DNA of 64,000 nt, from assembly GCA_017303755.1 (NCBI GenBank), contig JAFLBS010000006.1, positions 1-64,000 of the forward strand, given 5' to 3'. Within the stretch, counting starts at the first letter, position 1; every line of letters begins with the position of its first letter. The translations under genes were made by a program, and so were the position numbers. Below the pieces are notes generated by a model, which searched no databases, was not told the origin of the DNA, and saw only the letters and a program-made list of their open reading frames with translations. Below, piece by piece: positions 54,327-64,000 of the stretch. This stretch comes from Flavobacteriales bacterium (GTDB taxonomy: Bacteria > Bacteroidota > Bacteroidia > Flavobacteriales > Flavobacteriaceae).

Positions 54327-56774
54327 TTAAACATTTCCAATTCGGATTACATCAGCAAATATTCCCGATGCTGTTACCGCTGCGCCAGCTCCAGCTCCTT
54401 TGATGATGAGCGGTTGGTCTATGTAACGATCAGTGTAAAATTCTACAATATTGTCTTTACCTTCTAAATTGTAAAACGGACTTTCCTTTGGGATGAATTG
54501 CAATCCAACGCTTGCCTTTCCATTATCAAACGAAGCTACGAATTTCAATCGACTTTCTTTTGCTTTTGCATCGGCTAAAAGTTGTTCAAAATGAGTAGAA
54601 TGTTTAATTAGAGAAGCAAAGAAATCGTCGTTGTTTGTTGTTTTCATGCATTCGTCAGGCAAGAAACAATTGTTTTCAATGTCTTCCATTTCCATTGCAT
54701 AACCGCTTTCGCGAATGAGAATCAGGATTTTTCGAGCCACATCAACACCACTTAAATCAATTTTTGGATCAGGTTCGGTAAAACCTTGTACACCAGCTTC
54801 TTTTACTACATCGTGAAAATTATAATCGGTGCTGAAATTATTAAAAATAAAGTTCAAACTTCCCGATAAAACGGCATTGATTCGGTTGACTTTATCACCA
54901 GAAGCAATCAAATGTTTTAAGGTGTCGATTATGGGCAAACCAGCACCAACATTAGTTTCGAATAGGAAAGGAGCATTGTATTTTCGAGAAAGATTTTTGA
55001 GGTTTTTGTAATTATCGTATTGCGACGAACAAGCAATTTTGTTGCACGTTACTACTGCAATATTTTGTGATAAAAATTGGTCGTAAATAGAAGCAATGTC
55101 ACTGTTGGCGGTGATGTCAACAAAGATACTATTGCGTAAGTTCAGTTCTTTTACACGATTGATGAACTCGTTTGGATGAGCAGTTTCTCCATTTTCTATA
55201 GCTAATTTCCAGTCTTTTAGTGCTATTCCTTCTTCATCAAAAACCATTTTCCTCGAATTGGATAAGGCAATTACACGTACATTAATTTTGAGGTTTTCTT
55301 TTAAGAATTTCTTTTGTTGGTGAATTTGATCAATGAATTTTTCGCCCACATTTCCAACGCCCATTACAAATAAATTCAACTGTTTGGTATTGTCTTCAAA
55401 GAAACGCTCGTGTAGAGTATTCAGTGCTTTTTTAACGTCTTTTTCATTAATTACAACTGAAATATTTCGCTCAGAAGCACCTTGAGCAATTGCGCGAATA
55501 TTCACATTGTTTTTACCTAAAGTACTGAACATTTTTCCGCTGATTCCTTGATGATTTTTCATGCTTTCACCCACTAAAGCTACGATGCACAAGTCTTTTT
55601 CAACATTACACGGATCGATTTTATTTTGTACAATTTCGATTTCAAAAGCGCTGTCAATGGCTTGTTTTGCTTTATCAGCATCAGCATTTAAAATACCAAT
55701 GCAAATCGAATGCTCAGATGAGGCTTGAGTAATGAAAATCACATTAATTGAATGTTGCGACAATACTTCAAATAATCGTTTAGATGAACCCGCAACACCA
55801 ATCATGCCCGAACCTTCTAATGTTAAAAGTGCAATGTTATCAATATGAGAAATTCCTTTAATTGGATTAGTTCCGACTTCGTTTTGATTCGAAATTAAAG
55901 TTCCGTAAGCATCCGAATCGAACGTATTTTTAATCCAAATTGGAATATTGGATTTTAAAACAGGCTGAATTGTTGGCGGATACAAAACTTTTGCACCAAA
56001 ATGCGACAATTCCATTGCCTCTTGGTACGAAATGGATTCGATGGGTTGGGCTTGTTTTACAATTTTAGGATTGGCTGTAAACATTCCGTTTACGTCGGTC
56101 CAAATTTCTAATGATTCCGATTTGGTTCCGTTGGCAATAATTGCAGCAGTATAATCTGAACCACCGCGACCTAATGTTGTTGTATTTCCGTTGGTGTCAT
56201 TCGCAATGAATCCAGGTAAAACAACTACTTGCGAAGCATTAGCATTGAAATAATCTGCAATCAGTTGGTTGGTTAATTCAAAATCAACTGCCGCTTTTCC
56301 GAAATTGGAATTGGTTTTGATGAGTTCGCGACTGTCTTTAAAATTACTATTAGGAAGTGTTTGTTGCAATGCAGTTGCGATGATTTGCGACGAAAGTAAT
56401 TCTCCAAAACCAGCCACAGCATCGGCAGTTCGTGGCGATAATTCACCCAATAAAAAACAACCGTCCAATAACGTTTGTAACTGATTGATTTGATTATTGA
56501 TTTTTATCAAGAGTTGATTCTGATTGGCTTGATCCACTAATTGACCAATCGCATCAAAGTGCTTCTGTTTGATTTCTTCAATGCTGTTTTTATACGATTC
56601 GTCTTTTGACGCTGCTTTTTGAGCTGCACGAATTAAAGTATCTGTAATTCCACTTAAAGCCGAAACCACAACAGCTAGTTTTTCGGTTTTCGCTTTTTGA
56701 CTGACGATTTCAATAACTAGTTGTATATTTTGAGCATTGGCAACTGAAGTTCCGCCGAATTTTAATGTTTTCAT
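54327..56774 (-). CDS. thrA: Bifunctional aspartokinase/homoserine dehydrogenase
   Basis: 815 residues from the ATG at 56774 (MKTLKFGGTSVAN). A reading from 56795 is longer but lacks support. The aspartokinase domain (about 1-295) has KFGGTSVAN, GGSDYTAAIIA and EIWTDVNGM. ACT-type regulatory domains follow (about 310-450), then homoserine dehydrogenase (about 460-815) with VMGVGNVGEKF, ATCNKIA-like VVTCNKIACS, and GVDVARKILILIRE. It catalyses the first and third steps from aspartate to threonine. Its expression appears controlled by the upstream leader gene. Confidence 0.97.
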   Translation of the reverse strand: MKTLKFGGTSVANAQNIQLVIEIVSQKAKTEKLAVVVSALSGITDTLIRAAQKAASKDESYKNSIEEIKQKHFDAIGQLVDQANQNQLLIKINNQINQLQTLLDGCFLLGELSPRTADAVAGFGELLSSQIIATALQQTLPNSNFKDSRELIKTNSNFGKAAVDFELTNQLIADYFNANASQVVVLPGFIANDTNGNTTTLGRGGSDYTAAIIANGTKSESLEIWTDVNGMFTANPKIVKQAQPIESISYQEAMELSHFGAKVLYPPTIQPVLKSNIPIWIKNTFDSDAYGTLISNQNEVGTNPIKGISHIDNIALLTLEGSGMIGVAGSSKRLFEVLSQHSINVIFITQASSEHSICIGILNADADKAKQAIDSAFEIEIVQNKIDPCNVEKDLCIVALVGESMKNHQGISGKMFSTLGKNNVNIRAIAQGASERNISVVINEKDVKKALNTLHERFFEDNTKQLNLFVMGVGNVGEKFIDQIHQQKKFLKENLKINVRVIALSNSRKMVFDEEGIALKDWKLAIENGETAHPNEFINRVKELNLRNSIFVDITANSDIASIYDQFLSQNIAVVTCNKIACSSQYDNYKNLKNLSRKYNAPFLFETNVGAGLPIIDTLKHLIASGDKVNRINAVLSGSLNFIFNNFSTDYNFHDVVKEAGVQGFTEPDPKIDLSGVDVARKILILIRESGYAMEMEDIENNCFLPDECMKTTNNDDFFASLIKHSTHFEQLLADAKAKESRLKFVASFDNGKASVGLQFIPKESPFYNLEGKDNIVEFYTDRYIDQPLIIKGAGAGAAVTASGIFADVIRIGNV

Positions 56775-56879
56775 AATTTTAAATTGAAATTCCAATTGTA
56801 GAATCAGAATTTATTATTTGTTAAACGCACTTTTACTTCCTTCATCAGAAAGCACAACAATTAGGATTATATGTGAAAA

Positions 56880-56984
56880 TTATACCCCGAATGGGGTTGT
56901 AGTTGTTGTAGATGTGGTGCCAACAAAATTCGCAACCAAAGAAGTGGCTGTCAAAAGAGAAGAATATGTTTTGTTGTTCATCAT
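56880..56984 (-). CDS. thrL: Threonine-rich leader peptide of the thr operon
   Basis: Read on the minus strand from the ATG at 56982-56984, 34 codons encode MMNNKTYSSLLTATSLVANF followed by VGTTSTTTTTPFGV, then TAA. Ten residues are Thr, seven of them in the run TTSTTTTT. The gene follows a TACTTTTG box and precedes thrA by about 105 nt. A Thr-codon run in front of a Thr operon is the hallmark of ribosome-mediated attenuation, in which stalling for lack of charged tRNA-Thr lets transcription continue. I did not find a strong U-tailed terminator, so the downstream RNA switch is unresolved. Confidence 0.85.
   Translation of the reverse strand: MMNNKTYSSLLTATSLVANFVGTTSTTTTTPFGV
56884..56897 (-). 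promoter_or_regulatory. Compact GC hairpin at the end of thrL
   Basis: ACCCC-ATTC-GGGGT on the minus strand forms a 5-bp stem, followed by TATAATTTT. It overlaps the last Thr codon and the stop region of the leader peptide, so ribosome position would decide whether it folds. It is the only GC-rich block in the leader. Confidence 0.45.
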
Positions 56985-56991
56985 ACTTTTT

Positions 56992-56999
56992 CAAAAGTA
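56992..56999 (-). promoter_or_regulatory. Promoter box TACTTTTG of the thr operon
   Basis: Exact TAnnTTTG match on the minus strand, 7 nt before the leader ATG at 56984. A TTTCG -33 candidate lies at 57014-57018. Confidence 0.55.
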
Positions 57000-57103
57000 G
57001 CATATTTTAATTACGAAAAAAATGTCATCTGTATTTTTGTGAATATCACAATTTTACCTCGTTATCCATTTTGAATCATTTTAATATACCATTTCCAAAC
57101 CGT

Positions 57104-57111
57104 TATTTTTG
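57104..57111 (+). promoter_or_regulatory. Possible hutH promoter box TATTTTTG
   Basis: Exact TAnnTTTG match. The leader to the ATG at 57196 would be about 80 nt. A second TATTTTTG lies at 57032-57039. No -33 element is clear for either. Confidence 0.4.
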
Positions 57112-57195
57112 TTGAATTCTCAATAAAATAGAAGTTAAAATAGTTGGATTTTAACAATTGTTTACGGAATTTTGAAGTCAAATTTCAACAAAACA

Positions 57196-58698
57196 ATGGA
57201 AAATACACATTATATAAGTTCAGAGTTGCTGCAATTGGAGACGTTACAAGAGATTATTTCTGAACATAAATCATTAGCATTATCGGATGAAGCCAAGCTG
57301 AATATTCAAAAATGCAGAGAATATCTGGATAAGAAAATGGACAAAAGTGATGAGCCAATTTACGGTATCAATACTGGATTTGGTTCGTTGTGTAATGTGA
57401 AAATTTCGAAAGAAAACTTATCGCAACTTCAGGAAAATCTTGTAAAATCACATGCTTGTGGAACAGGTGATGAAGTGCCACATGAAATTGTAAAAATCAT
57501 GTTGTTACTTAAAATTCAGTCGTTGAGTTATGGTCATTCGGGTGTTCAAGTGCAAACGGTTGAGCGTTTAGTTGATTTTTATAATAATGATGTTTTACCT
57601 GTAATTTATACTCAAGGTTCGTTAGGAGCAAGTGGTGATTTGGCTCCGTTAGCACATTTGTCATTGCCATTATTAGGAGAAGGCGAAGTGTATTACGACG
57701 GATTTCGTCAACCTGCTAAGAAAGTATTGGAAAAAATGGGTTGGCAACCTATCGTTTTGCAATCGAAAGAAGGATTGGCATTGTTGAATGGAACTCAGTT
57801 TATGAGTGCTTACGGAAGTTATGTTCTTTTAAAAGCGATGAAGTATTCGTATTTGGCGGATGTAATTGCAGCAATTTCTTTAGAAGGTTTTGATGGACGA
57901 ATTGAACCTTTTAACGAATTGATTCATTTTGTTCGTCCGCACAAAGGACAAATTGTGACGGCTCAGCGCATGAAAGAATTGTTGGCAGACAGTCAGATTA
58001 TTGCACAAACAAAGGTTCATGTTCAAGATCCGTATTCGTTTCGATGCATTCCTCAAGTACATGGTGCTTCAAAAGACACGATTGATTACGTAAAAAAAGT
58101 ATTCAAAACTGAAATCAATTCGGTTACTGATAATCCGAATATATTTATTGATAGCGATGTGATTATTTCGGGAGGAAATTTCCACGGACAACCATTGGCA
58201 TTAGCATTGGATTTCTTGGGAATTGCTTTGGCAGAATTGGGAAGTATTTCTGAAAGAAGAACCTATCAATTGATTTCAGGTTTGCGAGGTTTGCCTGCAT
58301 TTTTAGTAGATAATCCGGGATTGAATTCAGGTTTTATGATTCCACAATACACCGCAGCCAGTATTGCCAGTCAAAACAAGCAATTGGCAACTCCAGCGAG
58401 TGTAGACAGTATTGTTTCGAGTAACGGACAAGAAGATCACGTTTCGATGGGAGCGAATGCGGCTACCAAATGCCTGAAAATAATGGAGAATTTGGAGCGT
58501 ATTTTAGCAATTGAATTGATGAATGCGTCGCAAGCCATTGAATACCGACGACCATTACAAACGAGTGAGTTTTTAGAATCGTTTTTGAAATCGTACCGTG
58601 AAGAAGTTCCGTTAGTAAAAGAAGACCGTATTTTGCATTATGACATAGAAAACTCGGTGGCGTTTTTGAACAGTTTTATGATTGATTTGGACGAATAG
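57196..58698 (+). CDS. hutH: Histidine ammonia-lyase
   Basis: 500 residues from the ATG at 57196 (MENTHYISSELLQ). An upstream TTG reading from 57172 is unlikely. It removes ammonia from histidine to give urocanate. The conserved YGINTGFGSL, the self-processing ASG of QGSLGASGDLAPLAHLSLPLLGEGEV that forms the MIO cofactor, and NPNIFIDSDVIISGGNFHGQPLA are present. No other hut genes are in the window. Its stop abuts the stop of the convergent DUF1304 gene. Confidence 0.95.
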   Translation: MENTHYISSELLQLETLQEIISEHKSLALSDEAKLNIQKCREYLDKKMDKSDEPIYGINTGFGSLCNVKISKENLSQLQENLVKSHACGTGDEVPHEIVKIMLLLKIQSLSYGHSGVQVQTVERLVDFYNNDVLPVIYTQGSLGASGDLAPLAHLSLPLLGEGEVYYDGFRQPAKKVLEKMGWQPIVLQSKEGLALLNGTQFMSAYGSYVLLKAMKYSYLADVIAAISLEGFDGRIEPFNELIHFVRPHKGQIVTAQRMKELLADSQIIAQTKVHVQDPYSFRCIPQVHGASKDTIDYVKKVFKTEINSVTDNPNIFIDSDVIISGGNFHGQPLALALDFLGIALAELGSISERRTYQLISGLRGLPAFLVDNPGLNSGFMIPQYTAASIASQNKQLATPASVDSIVSSNGQEDHVSMGANAATKCLKIMENLERILAIELMNASQAIEYRRPLQTSEFLESFLKSYREEVPLVKEDRILHYDIENSVAFLNSFMIDLDE

Positions 58699-59058
58699 TT
58701 AGAAAATCAAACTCAAAATCCCCAACGCAGCAGGAACAGCTTGAACATACAAAATACGTTTTGAAGCAGTAATTGCGCCATAAATTCCGGCTACAAATAC
58801 ACAAATAAGGAAAAATAACGCTACGTTTTTACTCCAATTGACATCAGAAATGAATAGCGACCAAAATAGACCTGCCGCTAAAAATCCATTGTACAATCCT
58901 TGATTAGCGGCCATAACTTTGGTTTTTTCAAATAAATCGGCTGGAATAGAACGGAAAACTTTGGGTCCGCGTGTCAACCAAGCGAACATTTCCAACCATA
59001 AAATGTAAACGTGTACAATGGCTATGAAAGCGACGATAATTTGTGTTAGTGTATTCAT
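58699..59058 (-). CDS. DUF1304 family membrane protein
   Basis: 119 residues with four hydrophobic segments (about 5-22, 55-75, 78-95 and 100-118). HVYILWLEMFAWLTRGPKVF, the AANQGLYNGFLAAGL stretch and GAITASKRILYVQAVPAALGIL are the DUF1304 signature. Function unknown. Some annotations call members 'epimerase' without basis. It ends directly at the hutH stop on the other strand and follows the TMEM175-like gene after 38 nt. Confidence 0.86.
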   Translation of the reverse strand: MNTLTQIIVAFIAIVHVYILWLEMFAWLTRGPKVFRSIPADLFEKTKVMAANQGLYNGFLAAGLFWSLFISDVNWSKNVALFFLICVFVAGIYGAITASKRILYVQAVPAALGILSLIF

Positions 59059-59096
59059 AGTTTCAAGTTTTATTAATAAAAAATCCTTTTGAATTT

Positions 59097-59678
59097 TTAC
59101 TTTTCTGCCTCTAAAATCTTTTCAATTCGTTTATCTGGAATCAACCACATTAAAGCAACGATTATGTAAATAATTCCTGCCGTTAATGTACTGTATTGTG
59201 ATAGTGAGATTCCTATTAAATATAAAATTACGGATGCTTTTCCTTTGTAGTCTTTACCAACGGCTTTTGATAAAATGGAATCTTTGCCGTGATGACTGAG
59301 AATCACATTTTGTAAAATGAAATAAGCAAGACCATTCATAAAAAGTACAATTCCGTACAGCATCATTGGAAAAGGAGCAAAGTGGTGTTCACCAATCCAA
59401 GCAGTTGTAAATGGAATGAGCGACAACCAAAAGAGTAAATGCAAATTAGCCCAAAGAATTTTTCCGTTTACTCTTTTTACGGTGTGCATCATGTGATGGT
59501 GGTTGTTCCAATAAATTCCGACGTAAATAAAGCTCAATATGTAGCTCAAAAACTTATGAGATAATTTTAGTACTGATTCAAAAGTAGTATCGTTCGGAAC
59601 TTTAAATTCCAAAACCATAATAGTGATAATAATAGCTAAAACTCCGTCGCTAAAGGCTTCTAGTCTGTTTTTCGTCAT
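59097..59678 (-). CDS. TMEM175-family potassium channel-like protein
   Basis: 193 residues with six predicted membrane segments. The N-terminal [24 protein letters not shown] contains the FSDGVLAI signature that lines the pore of bacterial TMEM175 channels. YWNNHHHMMHTVKRVNGKILWANLHLLFWLSLIPFTTAWIG is also typical. It would form a K+ leak channel in the inner membrane. Its start overlaps the previous small gene by 29 bp. Confidence 0.88.
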   Translation of the reverse strand: MTKNRLEAFSDGVLAIIITIMVLEFKVPNDTTFESVLKLSHKFLSYILSFIYVGIYWNNHHHMMHTVKRVNGKILWANLHLLFWLSLIPFTTAWIGEHHFAPFPMMLYGIVLFMNGLAYFILQNVILSHHGKDSILSKAVGKDYKGKASVILYLIGISLSQYSTLTAGIIYIIVALMWLIPDKRIEKILEAEK

Positions 59679-59865
59679 GTCTTACTTGTCTGTATTTTTG
59701 AATTAATAGAAAAACTAAAACTATAATTGCGATTCCAATTGAGATCAGTCCAACCAAAAATAATGGATAGCTACTGAACCAATGCATCAATTTAAATACT
59801 ATTCCAGCCAGCAACATCATTATTCCAAATAGAAAAAAGATAATTACTGGGATGAATTTATTCAT
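59650..59865 (-). CDS. Small two-segment membrane protein, GldL-like motif
   Basis: 71 residues with two hydrophobic segments (about 5-25 and 33-56) and a basic tail ([16 protein letters not shown]). [19 protein letters not shown] resembles the FKxMHW motif found in the gliding-motility protein GldL and in other small flavobacterial membrane proteins. It overlaps the RimB-RimK gene by 8 bp and the TMEM175-like gene by 29 bp, which argues for coupled translation. Function unknown. Confidence 0.7.
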   Translation of the reverse strand: MNKFIPVIIFFLFGIMMLLAGIVFKLMHWFSSYPLFLVGLISIGIAIIVLVFLLIQKYRQVRHDEKQTRSL

Positions 59866-61240
59866 TTGTCAGTTTCATTTTGAAATTCTTTTCAATCGCT
59901 TTGATCATTTCTCCGGCAATGTCTTTGTTGGTTGCACCTTCTATTCCTTCTAATCCTGGCGATGAATTTACTTCTAATAAAAGCGGACCTTTTGAAGATC
60001 GAATAATATCTACTCCAGCCACACGTAAATCCATTGCTTTGGCTGCTTTTATGGCAATTTTCTTTTCCTCAACGGTTGGCTTGATTATAGAAGCGGTTCC
60101 GCCCATGTGAATGTTGGCTCTGAATTCGCCCGCCGCAGCTTCACGTTGAATGGTAGCTACCACTTTTCCGTCTACAACAAATAATCGCAAATCTTTTCCA
60201 TTAGCTTCTTTGATGAATTCTTGCACTAAAATGTTTGCATTCAAACTTTTAAACGCATTAATTACTGATTCGGCTGCTTTTTTAGTTTCGGCCAAAACAA
60301 CTCCTTTTCCTTGCGTTCCTTCCAATAATTTTACAATTAAAGGCGAGCCACCAACCATTTTAATCAAATCATCAGTATCTAAAGGCGAATTGGCAAATCC
60401 GGTTGTGGGAATATCAATTCCATTTCGAAGTAAAAGTTGTAGTGAAAACAATTTATCACGCGATTGTGTTATGGCTGCAGCCGAATTGAGGCAGAAGACC
60501 TTCATTGCTTCGAATTGACGCGTCAACGCACAACCATAAAAGGTAATACTCGGACGAATACGTGGAATTACCGCATCGAAATTGTCCAATACTTTTCCTC
60601 CACGGTAATGAATTTCGGGTTGATCAGCATCCAACTTCATATAACATTCCTTTATGTTAAGGAAATGCATTTCGTGACCGCGCATTTCTCCCGCTTCCAT
60701 AATGCGTTTGTTGCTGTATAATTCGGGATTACTCGCTAACAATCCAATTCGTAAACCTGATTTTTTGGCAATAGCATCAACGTACAAATCCTTAAGATTT
60801 TCAGTTGTAGTTTGTCCTAATAAATATTTCTCTTCTGGATCAACTAAGATCCGTCCACTCATGGCTTCTCTTCCCAAAAGCATCCGAAAACCCATAGAAT
60901 CTCGATTGGTAAGTGTCATTTGGATGGTCCAAGATTCAACGCCAAGCATAATTTTGGTTTGAATTACGTAACGTTGTTCTCTGAATCCGCTGGAACTTTT
61001 TACTACGCGTTTGTCAATCATTAATGCTTCACAATGAATGACGGTTTTGAGATTATTTTGAATAGGGTTGATGTCAAATTTTACCCATTTTTCGTTGTCT
61101 TTGAGAAAAGGTACAATATTGATGGCGTGTAAAGCTGAAGTTTTTGCACCCGAATCAACACGTGCTTTTATGGCTGGAATTCCGAGTTCGGGAAACGAGC
61201 ACCATTCTTCTGAGCCTAAGATGATTTTACTTTGAAACAT
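59858..61240 (-). CDS. rimK: RimB-like protease domain fused to RimK-like ATP-grasp ligase
   Basis: 460 residues from the ATG at 61240 ([13 protein letters not shown]). Residues about 1-145 are a retropepsin-like RimB/zinc-protease-type domain with [16 protein letters not shown] (catalytic DSG) and [13 protein letters not shown]. Residues about 165-460 are RimK ATP-grasp with [61 protein letters not shown] and [28 protein letters not shown]. RimK adds glutamate residues to a C-terminal Glu, classically of S6. Here S6 ends in KASKA, so the target is open. Confidence 0.92.
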   Translation of the reverse strand: MFQSKIILGSEEWCSFPELGIPAIKARVDSGAKTSALHAINIVPFLKDNEKWVKFDINPIQNNLKTVIHCEALMIDKRVVKSSSGFREQRYVIQTKIMLGVESWTIQMTLTNRDSMGFRMLLGREAMSGRILVDPEEKYLLGQTTTENLKDLYVDAIAKKSGLRIGLLASNPELYSNKRIMEAGEMRGHEMHFLNIKECYMKLDADQPEIHYRGGKVLDNFDAVIPRIRPSITFYGCALTRQFEAMKVFCLNSAAAITQSRDKLFSLQLLLRNGIDIPTTGFANSPLDTDDLIKMVGGSPLIVKLLEGTQGKGVVLAETKKAAESVINAFKSLNANILVQEFIKEANGKDLRLFVVDGKVVATIQREAAAGEFRANIHMGGTASIIKPTVEEKKIAIKAAKAMDLRVAGVDIIRSSKGPLLLEVNSSPGLEGIEGATNKDIAGEMIKAIEKNFKMKLTNE

Positions 61241-61254
61241 AGTGTAAATAAAAA

Positions 61255-61302
61255 CCACGAATTCTCGAATTTATTTCCATAAAAGTATTCGGGAATTCGT
61301 GG
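61255..61302. terminator. Long hairpin downstream of clpC
   Basis: CCACGAATTCTCGAAT (61255-61270) pairs with ATTCGGGAATTCGTGG (61287-61302) with one mismatch. It contains the CACGAATT word seen in other gaps. There is no strong T-run, so its role as terminator is tentative. Confidence 0.5.
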
Positions 61303-61323
61303 CTTACTATAAAAATTAAACGA

Positions 61324-63867
61324 TTATTTAGTCGGTTTTTCTGCTTTTTGAACTTTAACAGTGAGTTCTTCGGCTCCGTCTTCAATATCCATGAAAATTT
61401 CGTCTCCAGAAACAATTTTAGAAGTAATTATTTCTTCTGCTAAAGCATCTTCAACATATTTTTGAATGGCTCTTTTTAACGGACGCGCACCGAATTGTTT
61501 GTCGAAACCTTTGTCGGCAATAAACGCTTTTGCTTTATCGGATAAAGTTAAATTATACCCTAAATCAGCAATACGAGCGTATAATTTTTTCAACTCAATT
61601 TCGATGATTTTATCAATGTCGTGTTTTTCTAAAGCGTTGAATACAATTACGTCGTCAATTCTATTTAAAAACTCAGGAGCAAAAGTTTTCTTCAAAGCAT
61701 TTTCAATAATGCTTTTTGAGTTGTCATCAGCTTGAGCTGTTTTGGCTGCCGTTCCGAAACCAACACCTTGACCGAAATCTTTCAACTGACGCGCACCAAC
61801 ATTAGAAGTCATGATGATGATCGTATTTTTAAAGTCGATTTTTCGACCTAAACTATCCGTTAAATAACCATCATCTAACACTTGGAGCATCATGTTGAAA
61901 ACATCAGGATGTGCTTTTTCAATTTCATCTAAAAGAACTACACAATACGGTTTTCTACGCACTTTTTCTGTTAATTGTCCACCTTCTTCATAACCGACAT
62001 ATCCTGGAGGCGCACCAATTAAACGAGAGATGGCAAATTTTTCCATGTATTCGCTCATGTCAATACGAATTAACGCATCTTCAGAATCGAATAATTCTTT
62101 AGCTAATACTTTGGCCAATTGTGTTTTACCAACTCCAGTTTGACCTAAGAAAATAAACGAACCAATTGGTCTGTTCGGATCTTTCAAACCAGCGCGATTG
62201 CGTTGAATCGAACGAGCAATCTTAAGAACAGCATCATTTTGACCAATTACTTTTCCTTGCAATAATTCAGGTAAGTTGGCTAATTTATTGCTTTCGGTTT
62301 GTGCGATACGATTTACTGGAATTCCAGTCATCATTGAAACGACATCGGCTACATTATCCTCAGTTACTTGAATACGATTGCTTTTGGAATCTTCTTCCCA
62401 TTGTTCTTGAGCGATAGCAAGGTCTTTTTCCAATCGTTTTTCATCGTCGCGAAGTTTAGCAGCTTCTTCGTATTTCTGTCTTTTAACAACTGTGTTTTTA
62501 AGTTCGCGAACTTCTTCTAACTGACGTTCTAAATCCAAAATTTGTTTTGGAACATCAATATTGGTGATATGAACACGAGAACCCGCTTCGTCTAAAGCAT
62601 CAATAGCTTTGTCTGGTAAAAAACGCTCTGACATGTAGCGATCCGTTAATTTCACACAAGCTTCAATCGCTTCGTCAGTGTAAGTAACATTATGATGATC
62701 TTCGTATTTATTTTTGATGTTATTCAGTATGGTAATCGTTTCTACAACTGAAGTTGGTTCTACAATTACTTTTTGAAAACGACGTTCTAAAGCACCATCT
62801 TTTTCGATGTACTGTCTGTATTCATCCAAAGTGGTAGCACCAATACATTGGATTTCACCTCTAGCTAAAGCAGGTTTGAACATGTTGGAAGCATCAAGTG
62901 AACCTGTTGCTCCACCAGCGCCAACAATAGTGTGAATCTCATCAATGAAAAGAATGATGTCATCGTTTTTCTCTAACTCATTCATTACTGCTTTCATTCG
63001 CTCTTCGAATTGTCCGCGGTATTTGGTTCCGGCCACTAATGATGCCAAATCCAACGTAACGACTCTTTTGTTGAAAAGAATCCGCGATACTTTCTTTTGA
63101 ATGATGCGTAAAGCCAAACCTTCAGCAATGGCTGATTTTCCAACTCCAGGTTCACCAATAAGTAATGGGTTGTTTTTCTTTCTACGGCTTAAAATTTGAG
63201 AAACGCGCTCAATTTCCTTTTCGCGACCAACAACAGGATCTAGTTTTCCTTCTTCTGCCATTTCAGTCAAATCGCGACCAAAATTATCTAAAACAGGAGT
63301 TTTTGATTTTTTATTGGATTTATTTGCAGGATTATTAAAATTACCTTCTTTTAAACTGTCATCTTGTCCTGAATCATCATTAAAAGATTCGTTTTTTGGT
63401 AAGTTATCCATGAAATCGTCTTCTTGTGGTGTCATATTTAAATATTGTTCTTTAGCTACTTCATAATCAATTTTTAGTTTATTCAGTAGTTTTGTTGTTG
63501 GGTCATTTTCGTTTCTTAAAATGCATAACAGTAAGTGAGCGGTGCTAATCGATGAACTTTGGAATACTTTTGCTTCCAAGAAAGTGGTCTTCAATGCGCG
63601 TTCAGCTTGTCGTGTTAAATGCAAGTTTTTCTTTTCGTTACTAATGTCGGCGTTGGGGTTTGGCGGACTTAATATCTCTACTTTTTTTCTCAAGTGCTCT
63701 AAGTCAACCGAAAGATTGTTAAGTATTGTAATTGCCTTACCATTGCCGTCTCTTAAAATTCCAAGCATAAGATGTTCAGTGCCAATAAAATCATGGCCCA
63801 ACCGCAGCGCTTCTTCTTTGCTGTAGGTGATTACATCTTTGACTCTTGGAGAAAAATTATCGTCCAT
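61324..63867 (-). CDS. clpC: ATP-dependent Clp protease ATP-binding subunit ClpC
   Basis: 847 residues from the ATG at 63867 ([36 protein letters not shown] in parts). A reading from 63900 includes the promoter box. Two Clp-N repeats (about 1-145) are followed by AAA1 with [14 protein letters not shown] and [18 protein letters not shown]-type linker ([20 protein letters not shown]) comes next, then AAA2 with [12 protein letters not shown] and [13 protein letters not shown]. It unfolds substrates for ClpP. Confidence 0.96.
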   Translation of the reverse strand: MDDNFSPRVKDVITYSKEEALRLGHDFIGTEHLMLGILRDGNGKAITILNNLSVDLEHLRKKVEILSPPNPNADISNEKKNLHLTRQAERALKTTFLEAKVFQSSSISTAHLLLCILRNENDPTTKLLNKLKIDYEVAKEQYLNMTPQEDDFMDNLPKNESFNDDSGQDDSLKEGNFNNPANKSNKKSKTPVLDNFGRDLTEMAEEGKLDPVVGREKEIERVSQILSRRKKNNPLLIGEPGVGKSAIAEGLALRIIQKKVSRILFNKRVVTLDLASLVAGTKYRGQFEERMKAVMNELEKNDDIILFIDEIHTIVGAGGATGSLDASNMFKPALARGEIQCIGATTLDEYRQYIEKDGALERRFQKVIVEPTSVVETITILNNIKNKYEDHHNVTYTDEAIEACVKLTDRYMSERFLPDKAIDALDEAGSRVHITNIDVPKQILDLERQLEEVRELKNTVVKRQKYEEAAKLRDDEKRLEKDLAIAQEQWEEDSKSNRIQVTEDNVADVVSMMTGIPVNRIAQTESNKLANLPELLQGKVIGQNDAVLKIARSIQRNRAGLKDPNRPIGSFIFLGQTGVGKTQLAKVLAKELFDSEDALIRIDMSEYMEKFAISRLIGAPPGYVGYEEGGQLTEKVRRKPYCVVLLDEIEKAHPDVFNMMLQVLDDGYLTDSLGRKIDFKNTIIIMTSNVGARQLKDFGQGVGFGTAAKTAQADDNSKSIIENALKKTFAPEFLNRIDDVIVFNALEKHDIDKIIEIELKKLYARIADLGYNLTLSDKAKAFIADKGFDKQFGARPLKRAIQKYVEDALAEEIITSKIVSGDEIFMDIEDGAEELTVKVQKAEKPTK

Positions 63868-63887
63868 ATAATGCTTTGTTAGTAGTG

Positions 63888-63920
63888 TAAAGTTAATCAA
63901 TTACGAATGGAATTACAAAA
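63888..63920 (-). promoter_or_regulatory. clpC promoter
   Basis: On the minus strand TTTTG (63920-63916), a 20-nt spacer and TAACTTTA (63895-63888) fit the -33/-7 pattern with one mismatch in the -7 box. The leader would be about 17 nt. Nothing else was seen from 63901 to the window end. Confidence 0.5.
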
Positions 63921-64000
63921 ATCATTCCTGACTAATTGTAGTGTCAGTAAATAGACAAAAATTTAGTTAGATATAAAAGTAGCCAAAAGTTAATTTATTA

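Noticed and set aside
56818-57000. Plus-strand 60-residue reading frame in the thr leader region
   Set aside because: It is the complement of the thr leader. Its valine run mirrors the Thr codons on the other strand, which explain the composition better.

Overview
The window looks like a chromosomal segment of a Flavobacterium-like member of the Bacteroidota. The evidence is AT-rich DNA, A-rich translation starts without Shine-Dalgarno motifs, many TAnnTTTG promoter boxes, proteins with type IX secretion (T9SS) C-terminal sorting domains, lipoproteins with short signals, and family combinations typical of flavobacteria (DUF4835, Rpb6-type omega, LytTR regulator, FabV, RprX/RprY-like two-component pair, thrA-thrB-thrC). 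No rRNA, tRNA, CRISPR array, prophage or complete insertion sequence was seen.

Left end (1-2.8 kb, minus strand): a 584-residue tyrosine recombinase with three N-terminal repeats is followed on the same strand by a palindromic site containing a promoter box, a lipoprotein gene, a 160-bp site with long imperfect inverted arms, and the start of a second lipoprotein gene. This layout resembles an integron (recombinase, attI, cassette, attC, cassette), but the recombinase lacks the IntI-specific insertion and the sites do not match the classical core. It is the best candidate here for an undescribed system.

2.9-31 kb is mostly housekeeping: nadC, a YihY-type membrane protein, priA, a LytTR regulator, rpsF-rpsR-rplI, ligA, a 5'-nucleotidase split into two genes, dapA, the chain bamD-rpoZ-coaBC-DUF4835-recN, fabV, a 1204-residue T9SS-secreted repeat protein, a glycosyltransferase fused to dephospho-CoA kinase, and an RprX/RprY-like two-component pair.

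31-51.9 kb carries, mainly on the minus strand, acyl-ACP thioesterase, miaA (TTG start), an exonuclease/GIY-YIG protein, a four-helix S23-type protein, yggS, DUF1015, 3-hydroxyacyl-CoA dehydrogenase and a Gfo/Idh oxidoreductase. Then come pcm, a T9SS cyanophycinase-like protein, smpB, a lipoprotein subtilase, VF530, an ABC-transporter pair, nnrD, an L,D-transpeptidase, an aldose-epimerase-like protein and DUF5995.

51.9-57 kb is the threonine operon thrL-thrA-thrB-thrC. The leader gene thrL encodes 34 residues, 10 of them Thr, and implies ribosome-dependent attenuation. hutH follows on the plus strand. The right end has small membrane proteins, a RimB-RimK fusion and clpC.

Intergenic DNA is rich in short tandem repeats next to start codons, a four-copy hairpin repeat family, 'CACGAATT' word clusters and one 200-bp element with 13-bp terminal inverted repeats.
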